A stretch of 64,000 bases of DNA from Desulfovibrionaceae bacterium (GTDB lineage: Bacteria > Desulfobacterota > Desulfovibrionia > Desulfovibrionales > Desulfovibrionaceae), in contig JAQXLA010000017.1 in the NCBI GenBank assembly GCA_029011315.1, forward strand, positions 62,001-126,000. The letters run 5' to 3'. Shown in pieces: positions 53,013-61,549 of this stretch. Positions within the stretch are counted from its first letter, which is position 1. Each line of letters opens with the position of its first letter. The notes under the pieces are model-generated. The model was not told the DNA's origin, did not search any database, and saw nothing but the letters and a program-made list of their open reading frames with translations. The position numbers and the translations under genes were made by a program.

Positions 53013-53804
53013 CTAGCGTCTGTCAGGATGAAGCTCCACGACTGGCGTCTGCGGAGGAAGTTTGAGAGCAAGACGATCCGAACGATACGGTTCAGGATGC
53101 AAACGTTTTTTGACAGCCAGAACAGCCCGATACCCGTCTGGATGCTCAAGAAACAAATCAGAAGGAACGTCATCGTTCTCGGAATAGCGCAAGGAGATCA
53201 TCCACCCATTTTCCGCACGCCATTGCTTCGGTAATCCGGATCCATTCAGTTCGAGTTCTCCACGGGACGAACGACAGCGCACCAGATCTGCCGAAACAGC
53301 TTTGGCCTGTTCCGGATCCAGCCTGCCGAACACCTCCCCGTAATCACCGAGAATCAGTGCGGTAAGCTCTCTCAGCGTTAAAGGAACAGGTCTGCCGAAA
53401 CGCAACGTAACCCGTCCTTTTCCTCCGTAAACGTAGGCTTTTCCGAACTGTCCCTCCATGGGCGCAAAAATCGTCAATCCGGAGTCTGCGGAATCCTGAA
53501 TGCGGGCGACAAGCGCACCAATGCCTGCCGAGACATCCAGACGAATATCCCGACGATCCCCGTTGCCCCATATCAGACTTGTGACACGGCGGGTTTCTCC
53601 CTCCCGTCCGTAGCTCAGACTGGCCTGAATCAAAAATGGACGGCGATCCGAACTGTGTCGCGTCCTTATATCCTCGTACAGCATGCAGCGTTCCGAAGCC
53701 TCACGCGAAACAGATTCCGAATGTATTCCCCCTTTTGGGGCACAGGAAACCAGAGACAGCACGGCAAATGCCGCCAGTGCTATGCGCATGACGTGAACGT
53801 TCAT
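53013..53804 (-). CDS. LolB-like outer-membrane lipoprotein
   Basis: A 263-residue lipoprotein with signal peptide and lipobox LVSC (Cys21). The body has the alternating-strand pattern of LolA/LolB-type folds (QASLSYGREGETRRVTSLIWG, LTIFAPMEGQFGKAYVYGGKGRVTLRFG), which receive lipoproteins from LolA and insert them into the outer membrane. This call rests on pattern and context, not on a diagnostic motif. GGAG lies 5 nt before the ATG at 53804; a second ATG three bases earlier is too close to it. It begins 10 bases after the TPR lipoprotein gene, in one operon. Confidence 0.65.
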   Translation of the reverse strand: MNVHVMRIALAAFAVLSLVSCAPKGGIHSESVSREASERCMLYEDIRTRHSSDRRPFLIQASLSYGREGETRRVTSLIWGNGDRRDIRLDVSAGIGALVARIQDSADSGLTIFAPMEGQFGKAYVYGGKGRVTLRFGRPVPLTLRELTALILGDYGEVFGRLDPEQAKAVSADLVRCRSSRGELELNGSGLPKQWRAENGWMISLRYSENDDVPSDLFLEHPDGYRAVLAVKKRLHPEPYRSDRLALKLPPQTPVVELHPDRR

Positions 53805-53814
53805 CATTTCTCCG

Positions 53815-55524
53815 CTACTGTTCTGCAGATTGAATTTTTTCAAGAAGGACACCGGTATTTTCAGGATTCAGGCTCAAAGCTTTTTTCCATCCCCTGACAG
53901 CTTCTTTCACCCGACCGGAAGCAAACGCAATATCCCCGTAATGCTCCCAGATTACCGCATCACTGGAATCCGGCAACGAGACGCTTTTGCGAATCGTACT
54001 CCAAGCTTCATCAATCTGGCCGCTCTTCAACTGAGCCCAAGCCAGAGAATCAAGAATATAGCTCAAATCAGGACGAAGAGAAACGGCATGCTTCAGTAGA
54101 GTCAGAGCCCTTTCAAGATCTCTGCCCTGTTCAGCCAGGGAATAGCCAATATAGTTCAAAGCCTGATATGAATCCGGATTTGCCTTTAAAATCCGTTCCA
54201 TTACGGCAAAAGCTTCTTCCTTTCTGCCGATCTTATCCAAAAAAGTCGCGTGCAAAAAAAGAATCGTCTCATCTTCAGGCAAAATCATGAGTGCTTCCGC
54301 AGAGGCTTCCAGGGCTTCCGCATACTGAAGATGATCCCAAAGAATATACAATTCTGCAAGACGAAAATCCCGATCTTCGGGATACAGCGTCTTGCCCTGC
54401 ACCGCGTACGCAAGAGCTTCATCCAGGAGACCTGTTTCCACATTGATCTGAATCAGAAGCTTCAATGCCCGATCGTACAGAACGGATGATGAAGAAATCT
54501 GCGACAGCAAATCGGCCGTTGAATGCATATCTCCATGCAGTTCAAAAGCAACAGCCGCTCTCAGAAAAAGACGTTCTTCAGGGGCTCCAGGCATCGTATC
54601 AAGACGATCCAAAAGCTTTTCCGCCTCCCTGTATGCCTTGGCATCCAAAAGCCTTGCACAGGCGGCGATAAGAAAATCCCGGTTTTCTCCGCCTTCATCA
54701 ATCAGCTTTACGGCTCCAGGTACGTCGCCAAGCCGAAGGGCGCAGGATACGGCTCGAAGCAGAATTTCCGCATCCTCAGGCTCTCTCTCCAGAAACTCCA
54801 AATATACTTCAAGCGCGGAAGCATCATTCTTTTCCTGTTCCAGAAGGCGCCCGAGTTCCATCACAGCTTCCCGGAAATCCGGCAAATCCTCAATGGCGGC
54901 ACGCAATTCTCTTTTGGCAGCAGCCGATCGTCCCATGGCCGAAAGAGCTCCGGCATGACAGTATCTCGTATGAGGATCCTGATATTTTACAGGAATCTGA
55001 CGAAACATTTTGTCAGCGATGTCATACCGCCCCATTCTGGTATGCAGAACAGCAAGTTCACGAGATACCGCTATAGAATCAGGATGACGGGATCGAAATT
55101 GTTCCAGCACCTCAAAGGCACCGGCATCATTGTTTTTGCTTTCTGCCAGAATAGTTTCAGCCAGAGCGATGACGATATCAGAGTTATCCGGAAATTTCGC
55201 AACGGCTTCGGCAAGTAAAGTTCTGGCCGCACCGGGAGCGTCATGGTTCAAAAGCCAGGCGCCGGCTTCAAGAAAAAAACGCGGCTGCGAATCCCTGAGA
55301 GACAGCAAAACCCGGCAAGCTTCGAGAACTCCATCCTGATCTCCACTGGGCATAGACTGCTCAAGCAGGAGAATGCCGTATGTCAGCGAAGCCTCTTCCG
55401 TCAGCTCCATATGTTTCATTTTGGGAACGACGGGAGCCCCTGCGCAGCCGATAGACGGGAGACAGATCCCTGCGCAGCAGGCCAAAAATAAGCAGTGTCG
55501 TATGATGAAGGAAAAAGACGGCAC
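53815..55524 (-). CDS. TPR-repeat lipoprotein
   Basis: A 569-residue protein with a signal peptide and lipobox SIGC (Cys27). About a dozen tetratricopeptide-type helical hairpins follow, several with recognisable consensus (for example ANPDSYQALNYIGYSLAEQG and YILDSLAWAQLKSGQIDEAW). TPR arrays bind partner proteins; here probably on the outer membrane's periplasmic side. The start is GTG at 55524 with GGAG 10 nt upstream and no better candidate. It is transcribed with the LolB-like gene, suggesting envelope assembly. Upstream is the tRNA-Pro terminator. Confidence 0.85.
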   Translation of the reverse strand: MPSFSFIIRHCLFLACCAGICLPSIGCAGAPVVPKMKHMELTEEASLTYGILLLEQSMPSGDQDGVLEACRVLLSLRDSQPRFFLEAGAWLLNHDAPGAARTLLAEAVAKFPDNSDIVIALAETILAESKNNDAGAFEVLEQFRSRHPDSIAVSRELAVLHTRMGRYDIADKMFRQIPVKYQDPHTRYCHAGALSAMGRSAAAKRELRAAIEDLPDFREAVMELGRLLEQEKNDASALEVYLEFLEREPEDAEILLRAVSCALRLGDVPGAVKLIDEGGENRDFLIAACARLLDAKAYREAEKLLDRLDTMPGAPEERLFLRAAVAFELHGDMHSTADLLSQISSSSVLYDRALKLLIQINVETGLLDEALAYAVQGKTLYPEDRDFRLAELYILWDHLQYAEALEASAEALMILPEDETILFLHATFLDKIGRKEEAFAVMERILKANPDSYQALNYIGYSLAEQGRDLERALTLLKHAVSLRPDLSYILDSLAWAQLKSGQIDEAWSTIRKSVSLPDSSDAVIWEHYGDIAFASGRVKEAVRGWKKALSLNPENTGVLLEKIQSAEQ

Positions 55525-55542
55525 GGGAAAAATGCTCCGCCT

Positions 55543-55575
55543 AAAAAAGCCCCCACACCAAAGCGATGTGAGGGT
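55543..55575 (-). terminator. Intrinsic terminator of tRNA-Pro
   Basis: On the minus strand CCCTCACA pairs with TGTGGGGG (one G-T pair) and is followed by GCTTTTTT. Confidence 0.8.
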
Positions 55576-55589
55576 TATACATTCTTAGT

Positions 55590-55665
55590 GGTCGGGATGG
55601 CGCGATTTGAACGCGCGATCTCTGCGTCCCGAACGCAGCGCTCTACCAAACTGAGCCACATCCCG
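55590..55665 (-). tRNA. tRNA-Pro (anticodon CGG)
   Basis: 76 nt including encoded CCA. The acceptor stem is CGGGATG/CATCCCG with discriminator A, the anticodon stem-loop is CTGCG-TTCGGGA-CGCAG, and the T arm has GTTCAAATC. The anticodon CGG reads CCG codons. It is followed by its own terminator. Confidence 0.95.
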
Positions 55666-55753
55666 TTGGCACCGTTTTACGCATTTCACAGCTTTTTGCA
55701 AGTTTTTTTTTAACAGCTTCCCAATAAACATCTTTATTATCAATGATTGAACT

Positions 55754-55781
55754 TGACCTGCAATCCCGTTACCATAATAAA
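55754..55781 (+). promoter_or_regulatory. Putative promoter of the NSS symporter gene
   Basis: TTGACC (55754-55759), 16-base spacer, TAATAA (55776-55781), 26 bases before the ATG. Confidence 0.5.
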
Positions 55782-55807
55782 AAATTTGTGACAGGAGCGA
55801 TTTTTTC

Positions 55808-57178
55808 ATGCGCATACGAGAGACTTTCAGCTCCAGGCTGGGTTTTATACTTCTATCTGCAGGATGCGCCATAGGTCTGGGTAATGTCTGGCGTTTTCCC
55901 TATGTGACCGGCAAATGCGGTGGAGCGTTTTTTCTTTTTACCTATCTTGGAATGCTTCTGCTAATAGGACTGCCAATTCTTATTATAGAATTTTCTATTG
56001 GTCGAGGTTCAGGTCTCAGCATGGGAAAAGCAATGCGCAAACTCTCTCCATCTTACTCTTTCTGGCATCATTTCGGTCCAATCAGCATCATCGGCAGCTA
56101 TCTGCTCATGATGTTCTATGTTCCAATCACTGGCTGGATTTTTTCCTATTGCCTGCAAATGATGAGTGGCTCTCTTTTTTCCCTGAGCACAGCAGAAGTC
56201 AGCCAATGTTTTACAGACATGCTTAAGGATCCCCTGTCCATGTATGGCTGGACAGCTCTTTCTGTCATCATAGGCTTCTCGATCTGCGCCGCAGGCCTGC
56301 GCAACGGCATCGAACGAGTCGTAAAAATTCTGATGATAGTTCTATTGGGCATCATGATCCTGCTCATGATGCGCGCGCTGTTTCTGCCAGGGGCTGGAGA
56401 AGCCCTGAAATTCTATCTGGCACCGAATTGGGAACAGGTACAGAAAATCGGCATCGGCACTCTGCTCAGCGAGGCCATGAATCAGGCCTTTTTCACTCTT
56501 AGCATCGGCATCGGTTCCATGCTCATTTTCGGAAGCTATCTTAATAAGACACAAACTCTGACCGGAGAGGCATCGCTTGTGGTTGGTCTGGATACGCTGA
56601 TCGCTCTCATTGCCGGAGCTATTATCTTTCCTGTCTGCTTCAGCTTCGGCGTCCAGCCGGATGCCGGTCCGTCACTGCTGTTTATTACGTTGCCCAATAT
56701 GTTTCGGGAAATGAACGGAGGCCTGTTCTGGGGCAGCGCATTTTTCATCTGCATGCTTTTTGCCGCATTGACGACGGTTATTGCCGTTTTTGAAAATATT
56801 GTGTCGTACTGCATTGACGTTTTTCAATGGAGCAGGACAAAAAGTACCGTATGCAATGCCCTGCTGATGCTGATTCTTGTTCTGCCGTGCATTCTCGGAT
56901 TCAATGTCTGGTCCGGTTTTGAACCGCTCGGCAGCGGTACAAATATCATGGATCTTGAAGATTTCTGCATCAGCAACAATATTCTCCCGGGAGGGGCACT
57001 GCTCCTGGTGCTTTTCTGCACGTCCAGAAAAGGCTGGGGGTTTCACAACTTTATCCGTGAAGCGGATACGGGGCGCGGTCCGAAATTTCCCTCTTTTCTG
57101 CGTCCGTATCTCTCCAGCGTCCTGCCCTTTCTTATTCTGTTTCTTATTTTTCAGGGATACATGCGGTACTTCTCATGA
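55808..57178 (+). CDS. Neurotransmitter:sodium symporter (NSS/SNF) family transporter
   Basis: Na+-coupled symporter, mostly for amino acids in bacteria (LeuT fold). The 456-residue protein has the family start FSSRLGFILLSAGCAIGLGNVWRFPYVTGKCGGAFFLFTY with the sodium- and substrate-binding unwound helix 1, 11-12 helices in all, and TLSIGIGSMLIFGSYL in helix 6. The substrate is not readable. AGGAG precedes the ATG by 9 nt. Its stop overlaps the rsmA start (ATGA), so the two are translationally coupled. Confidence 0.93.
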   Translation: MRIRETFSSRLGFILLSAGCAIGLGNVWRFPYVTGKCGGAFFLFTYLGMLLLIGLPILIIEFSIGRGSGLSMGKAMRKLSPSYSFWHHFGPISIIGSYLLMMFYVPITGWIFSYCLQMMSGSLFSLSTAEVSQCFTDMLKDPLSMYGWTALSVIIGFSICAAGLRNGIERVVKILMIVLLGIMILLMMRALFLPGAGEALKFYLAPNWEQVQKIGIGTLLSEAMNQAFFTLSIGIGSMLIFGSYLNKTQTLTGEASLVVGLDTLIALIAGAIIFPVCFSFGVQPDAGPSLLFITLPNMFREMNGGLFWGSAFFICMLFAALTTVIAVFENIVSYCIDVFQWSRTKSTVCNALLMLILVLPCILGFNVWSGFEPLGSGTNIMDLEDFCISNNILPGGALLLVLFCTSRKGWGFHNFIREADTGRGPKFPSFLRPYLSSVLPFLILFLIFQGYMRYFS

Positions 57179-58002
57179 AATACAGATCTTCTCTTCAGGA
57201 ACCCCCAAGGGCAAAAAAAAGCCTCGGTCAGCATTTTCTCTCCGTTCCGGCCATTTCAGAACGCATTGTGAAGCTGCTTGATCCGCCTTATGACGGAGAA
57301 CGCATCCTTGAAATCGGACCGGGACCAGGAGCCCTTACAAGCCTGCTGAGAAATCGGCACCCTTCCGTCCTTCGGCTTTTGGAAAAAGATGATTACTGGG
57401 CCGCTCATCACGCTTCCATTTCCTGCGATGACAACGGCATTCAGGAAGTCATCCATGGCGACGCATTGGTCTATCCCTGGGAGCAGCTGGAATCAGACTG
57501 GAAAATTATCGGCAATCTTCCGTACAACATCGCCTCGCCGCTGATGTGGGACATCGTTTCCCGCATACAAAAGCTGAACACGGCCGTATTCATGATTCAG
57601 AAAGAGGTTGCACAGCGTGTCTGCGCTCTCTCCGGATGCCGTGAATATGGAGCCCTAAGCGTCTGGATTCAGAGCTATGCTTCAGCTTCTTTCTGCTTTT
57701 CAGTTGCTCCAGGGGCTTTTTCTCCGCCTCCAAAAGTTGATTCCGCCGTTATTCTCCTTCGGGGACTTCCGCCTGAACAACGTCCCTCACGACCACATGC
57801 TCTTTCAGAGACATTAAAACTATGCTTCCGGCTGCGCCGCAAACAGCTGGGATCGATTCTCTCCCGTGTAACACCGAATGGACGGGAGATCCCGGCGAGG
57901 CTGAATCTCTGTCCGGAAATACGCCCGGAAACACTGTCGCCAAGGGATTTTCAACGTCTGGCTGCAGAGCTCTTCCCGGATGCAGACGGCGATGTCCATT
58001 GA
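57175..58002 (+). CDS. rsmA: 16S rRNA (adenine1518/1519-N6)-dimethyltransferase
   Basis: Dimethylates two adjacent adenines near the 3' end of 16S rRNA. The 275-residue protein has KKSLGQHFL near the N-terminus, the SAM-binding ILEIGPGPGALT and the catalytic motif IIGNLPYNIASPL, with the C-terminal helical domain (FRLRRKQLGSIL). It is coupled by overlap to the NSS gene, a functional mismatch that probably only reflects shared transcription. Confidence 0.94.
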   Translation: MKYRSSLQEPPRAKKSLGQHFLSVPAISERIVKLLDPPYDGERILEIGPGPGALTSLLRNRHPSVLRLLEKDDYWAAHHASISCDDNGIQEVIHGDALVYPWEQLESDWKIIGNLPYNIASPLMWDIVSRIQKLNTAVFMIQKEVAQRVCALSGCREYGALSVWIQSYASASFCFSVAPGAFSPPPKVDSAVILLRGLPPEQRPSRPHALSETLKLCFRLRRKQLGSILSRVTPNGREIPARLNLCPEIRPETLSPRDFQRLAAELFPDADGDVH

Positions 58003-58065
58003 CTTGCGACATCAAACAGGATTAAAAAATGGCAGTAAGATCTTTTACTACTGCGAGGCGTCCTT

Positions 58066-58296
58066 ATGTTGCACGGAGAAACAATTCACAGTGCCCTTCC
58101 TCAAGATATTCCCTGGTGGCAACCTGATTTTGCTATTTTCTTCGGCGTGCTGTACACAGTACTGCTTTTTTTGCTCTGCGGTCTCATTTGGGTCGGCATC
58201 CGCACCGTCTGGGATCTGTACAGGGAAAATTGTCCGGGGCAAGCCTGCTTTGACGCAAAAACATGGCGAAAATTCTTGCCTTTTTCCAAGGCCTAA
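58066..58296 (+). CDS. Small membrane protein of unknown function
   Basis: A 76-residue protein with one clear hydrophobic helix (about 22-46, FAIFFGVLYTVLLFLLCGLIWVG), a charged C-terminal tail (VWDLYRENCPGQACFDAKTWRKF) and two Cys in the tail. A GAGG site lies 8 nt before the ATG, and the gene sits 63 bases after rsmA, just before the rpsU promoter. Family not recognised. Confidence 0.65.
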   Translation: MLHGETIHSALPQDIPWWQPDFAIFFGVLYTVLLFLLCGLIWVGIRTVWDLYRENCPGQACFDAKTWRKFLPFSKA

Positions 58297-58311
58297 GTTA
58301 TAAAAGCAACC

Positions 58312-58341
58312 TTTACAGAAATGTAAAAAAATTCTTAATAT
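58312..58341 (+). promoter_or_regulatory. Promoter of rpsU with dyad over the -35 box
   Basis: TTTACA (58312-58317), 18-base spacer, TAATAT (58336-58341). The -35 box is part of the perfect dyad TTTACA-gaaa-TGTAAA (58312-58327). It precedes an unusually strong ribosome site AGGAGGTGA. Confidence 0.6.
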
Positions 58342-58371
58342 CATCAAGTTTCTTCTGAGGAGGTGATTTGC

Positions 58372-58575
58372 ATGCCCGGAGTCTTTTTGAATGAAGACGA
58401 TTACAATTTTGACATTGCTCTGCGCCGCTTTAAGAAGCAGGTGGAAAAGGCCGGCATTCTTTCCGAAATGAAGAAACGCCAGCACTTTGAGAAACCCAGC
58501 GTGATGCGCAAAAAGAAAAAGGCAGCTGCCCGCAAGCGTCTGCTCAAGAAAATGCGCAAGATGAACGTGGCGTAA
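58372..58575 (+). CDS. rpsU: 30S ribosomal protein S21
   Basis: Small basic ribosomal protein near the anti-Shine-Dalgarno end of 16S rRNA. The 67-residue protein has the S21 core [31 protein letters not shown] and a Lys/Arg-rich tail. The start ATG 58372 lies 5 nt after GAGGAGGTGA, which is complementary to the 16S 3' end over nine bases, consistent with very high expression. It is followed by a strong terminator before yqeY, yet rpsU-yqeY-mutS2-dnaG-rpoD is a widely conserved order. Confidence 0.95.
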   Translation: MPGVFLNEDDYNFDIALRRFKKQVEKAGILSEMKKRQHFEKPSVMRKKKKAAARKRLLKKMRKMNVA

Positions 58576-58649
58576 CGCAGTGCCATGAGAAGGCATTCCG
58601 CACCGTGTATGGATGCAGGAATCGCTTTCCATCAGAAAAAAGAGCGTAT

Positions 58650-58710
58650 GGACGCTCCATCATTCAAAAAACGGATCTCCGATATTTTGAAGATGGAGCG
58701 TCCTTTCTCT
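58650..58710 (+). terminator. Intrinsic terminator of rpsU
   Basis: GGACGCTCCATC / GATGGAGCGTCC (58650-58661 and 58692-58703) with a 30-base loop and TTTCT after it. It may be a partial terminator, setting rpsU apart from the downstream replication and transcription genes. Confidence 0.75.
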
Positions 58711-58756
58711 GTTTTCTTAAAAACACTTACTTTCGCAGCATGTCAGGAGATTTGTC

Positions 58757-59212
58757 ATGACGCTTCAGGAACGCATCGAACATGATTTTATTACAGCCTA
58801 CAAAGCAAAGGACGCTCTGCGCACAGGCGTTCTGAGGCTGCTGAAAACAGCCGCGAAAAATCGCCAGATTGAAAAAATGGCTCCTCTTTCAGAAGAAGAT
58901 CTTTTGGCTGTCGTGCGTAAGGAAGCCAAACAGCGCCGAGACTCCATCGAACAGTATCGTGCTGCCAACAGAAACGATCTGGCAGACAGGGAGCAGCAGG
59001 AACTGGATATTCTGGAAGAATATCTTCCAAAGGCTCTAACGGATGCTGAACTGAATAAACTCATCGCCCAGGCTGCGACCAATACCGGAGCATCTGCTCT
59101 TGCCGACATGGGCAAAATGATCAGGGAAGCCATGAAGCTGGCAGCAGGCAGAGCTGACGGAGGAAGAATCAGTGCCGGAGTCAAAAAATATCTTCAGGGC
59201 GGCAATGAATGA
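58757..59212 (+). CDS. yqeY: GatB/YqeY domain protein
   Basis: Related to the tRNA-binding C-terminal part of amidotransferase GatB. The 151-residue protein begins MTLQERIEHDFITAYKAKDALRTGVLRLLKTAAKN and has the second half EEYLPKALTDAELNKLI and GKMIREAMKLAAGRADGGRISAGVKKYL typical of YqeY. Its function in vivo is not settled. AGGAG precedes the ATG. Its stop overlaps the mutS2 start. Confidence 0.92.
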   Translation: MTLQERIEHDFITAYKAKDALRTGVLRLLKTAAKNRQIEKMAPLSEEDLLAVVRKEAKQRRDSIEQYRAANRNDLADREQQELDILEEYLPKALTDAELNKLIAQAATNTGASALADMGKMIREAMKLAAGRADGGRISAGVKKYLQGGNE

Positions 59213-61539
59213 ACAGCCGGACTTTGCGGGCACTGGAGTTTGGCAAAGTTCTGGAACATCTGGCATCTTTTTGCGTTTCAGAAGCCGGAAAGCAGGTCTG
59301 TCTGCAAACGGTACCGCTGAATACGCCGAAAGAAGTCACCGCTGAACTGGCTCTTTTTGACGATGCGCGGACTTTTTTCTCCCGCAGCGGCTTCCGTCTG
59401 CGCGAATTTCCCGATCTTTCAAGCTTTCTCTCTGTCTTTGCTCATTCCGATGATCCGATCCGAAGCGTATCCGTACCGGATACCGATGCTTTTTGGGCTG
59501 TACGGGATGCATTTGGACTGCTCAAGGAAGCCATTGCGGCAATTCATGAAGAATCCTCTTCAGGATGGCCTCATCTGGAGCGTCTGTGTGCTGAAACGCC
59601 GTTTCCGGACATGTCGCTTGCCGCTCTGCGCCGCTGTCTTGACGACAGCGGCATGATTCGTGACGAAAGTTCGCCGGAGCTTCTTTTTGTACGCAGTGAG
59701 CTGCGCCGACTACACACGCAGTGTCTGCGTAAGGTCAAGGATTTCGCCTTGCGCTACAATCTTACGCAGTATTTGCAGGACGATTTCATGACTTTGGCGT
59801 CAGATCGCTATGTTCTGCCTCTAAAAAGCAACTTCAAGGGACGCGTTCAGGGAATTATTCACGACTATTCCAATACGGGAGAAACCTGTTATTTTGAGCC
59901 GATATTTCTCATCGAGCTCAACAATCGCCTGCAGGATCTGAAAAAGGAAGAGCGGGAAGAAGAATATAATATCCTCCGCTATCTCCAGGGCGTTCTTGTT
60001 CAGGAAAAAGATCGGCTTTTGGCCTCATGGAAACTGCTCATACGCCTTGATGCAGAGTCAGCCAAAACGGGCTTTGCTGCATTTCTTGATGCGACATGCG
60101 CTTCAGTGGATGAATCGGAAAACGCGCCTCTTTCTTTGCTGAAGGCACGGCATCCGCTTCTTGCCTTTGACCGGGAACTTCAGAAAAAAGGCGGCCCTCA
60201 TCCCATTGATCTTATCTTCCGCTCTGAAGACAGAGCCCTTGTAATCAGCGGAGGCAATGCCGGAGGCAAAACCGTTTGTCTGAAAACTCTCGGGCTGCTT
60301 ACCATCATGACGCTTTCCGGTCTGCCGATCCCGGCAGCCAGGGGCGCTGTCGTCCCATGGTGGCCCAGGATACAGGCTTTCATCGGAGACGAACAGAGCC
60401 TTGATGATCATCTGTCCACGTATACGGCTCAGATCCGGCATCTTTCTGCATCATGGGAACACACAGACAGTCGGACACTTGTCCTGCTGGATGAATTTGG
60501 TGCCGGTACGGATCCCACGCAGGGAGCCGCTCTCGCGCAGGCCGTTCTGGACGGTTTGCTTGAACGCGGAGCGCATATTGTCTCGGCAACGCATTTTCCA
60601 GCTTTAAAAAATTATGCGTTAAGCCGCGAACACGTGCGCGCCGCTTCCGTGCTTTTTGATCCCGGTACAAAAAAACCGCTGTTTCGTCTGGCTTATGATC
60701 AGGTTGGTGCCAGCCAGGCACTGGATGCGGCACGTGAACATGGTCTGCCGGAATCTGTTCTGCGCCGTGCGGAACAGTATATGCTTCTGGACGGAGAGGA
60801 TTCCGGTGCTGTTCTGAACAGACTGAATGAACTGGCGGCACAACGGGAACGGGATCTGGAAAAGCTGGAAGAAGAACGGCGTCGATATGAAGAAAAACGC
60901 CGCTCTCTACAGGAACGCTTTGAAAAGGAGCGGTTGCGTCTCCAGGAAGATCTGCAGCGGCAATCTGCCGATATTATGAAAAAATGGCAGGAGGGACGAA
61001 TTGCACACCGTCAAGCCTTAAAGGAAATGGCCAGACTGAAGGCTGAAGCTTCGCCGCAGACGGAAAAGCCGCAGCCAACCATTTCCCCGGAGCAAATTTG
61101 CCCCGGACAGACGGTTCTCCATCGGCCATGGAATCGCAGGGCTATTGTTCAGGAAATTGATTCCGGAAAAAAACGCGTGCGCCTTGACATGAACGGCGTA
61201 ACGATGTGGGCAGACATTTCCCTTATTGAGCTGGCCGATCCCTCTCCTGCGCCGGCTTCTTCCGGAGCGACAGTCCGCACAGCACAGAAAAATCCTGTCT
61301 TTCTTCGCCTTGATCTGCGTGGAAAGCGAGTGGATATCGCGTTGGGTGAACTGTCTCAGTTCCTCGATCGGGCACTGCTTTCTGGACAGGACGGAGTTGA
61401 AATCCTCCACGGCCGGGGTACTGGCGTCTTACGCCGTGAAGTGCATGCTTTCCTAAAAACCTTTCCCGGTCTTGCCTCCTTTGCTACGGCAAAAGAGGAT
61501 CAGGGAGGAGACGGCGTAACGATCGCCTCTTTTCGGTAA
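59209..61539 (+). CDS. mutS2: MutS2 family protein with C-terminal Smr domain
   Basis: MutS2 proteins suppress recombination or split collided ribosomes, not mismatch repair. The 776-residue protein starts with RTLRALEFGKVLEHLASF, has Walker A ALVISGGNAGGKTVCLKTLG (near residue 343), Walker B TLVLLDEFGAGTDP and the coiled coil (about 540-620), and ends with an Smr domain (about 695-776) including LRLDLRGKRV and ILHGRGTGVLRREVH. All expected domains are intact. Coupled to yqeY by overlap and 10 bases before dnaG. Confidence 0.93.
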   Translation: MNSRTLRALEFGKVLEHLASFCVSEAGKQVCLQTVPLNTPKEVTAELALFDDARTFFSRSGFRLREFPDLSSFLSVFAHSDDPIRSVSVPDTDAFWAVRDAFGLLKEAIAAIHEESSSGWPHLERLCAETPFPDMSLAALRRCLDDSGMIRDESSPELLFVRSELRRLHTQCLRKVKDFALRYNLTQYLQDDFMTLASDRYVLPLKSNFKGRVQGIIHDYSNTGETCYFEPIFLIELNNRLQDLKKEEREEEYNILRYLQGVLVQEKDRLLASWKLLIRLDAESAKTGFAAFLDATCASVDESENAPLSLLKARHPLLAFDRELQKKGGPHPIDLIFRSEDRALVISGGNAGGKTVCLKTLGLLTIMTLSGLPIPAARGAVVPWWPRIQAFIGDEQSLDDHLSTYTAQIRHLSASWEHTDSRTLVLLDEFGAGTDPTQGAALAQAVLDGLLERGAHIVSATHFPALKNYALSREHVRAASVLFDPGTKKPLFRLAYDQVGASQALDAAREHGLPESVLRRAEQYMLLDGEDSGAVLNRLNELAAQRERDLEKLEEERRRYEEKRRSLQERFEKERLRLQEDLQRQSADIMKKWQEGRIAHRQALKEMARLKAEASPQTEKPQPTISPEQICPGQTVLHRPWNRRAIVQEIDSGKKRVRLDMNGVTMWADISLIELADPSPAPASSGATVRTAQKNPVFLRLDLRGKRVDIALGELSQFLDRALLSGQDGVEILHGRGTGVLRREVHAFLKTFPGLASFATAKEDQGGDGVTIASFR

Positions 61540-61549
61540 AGGATAGCTT

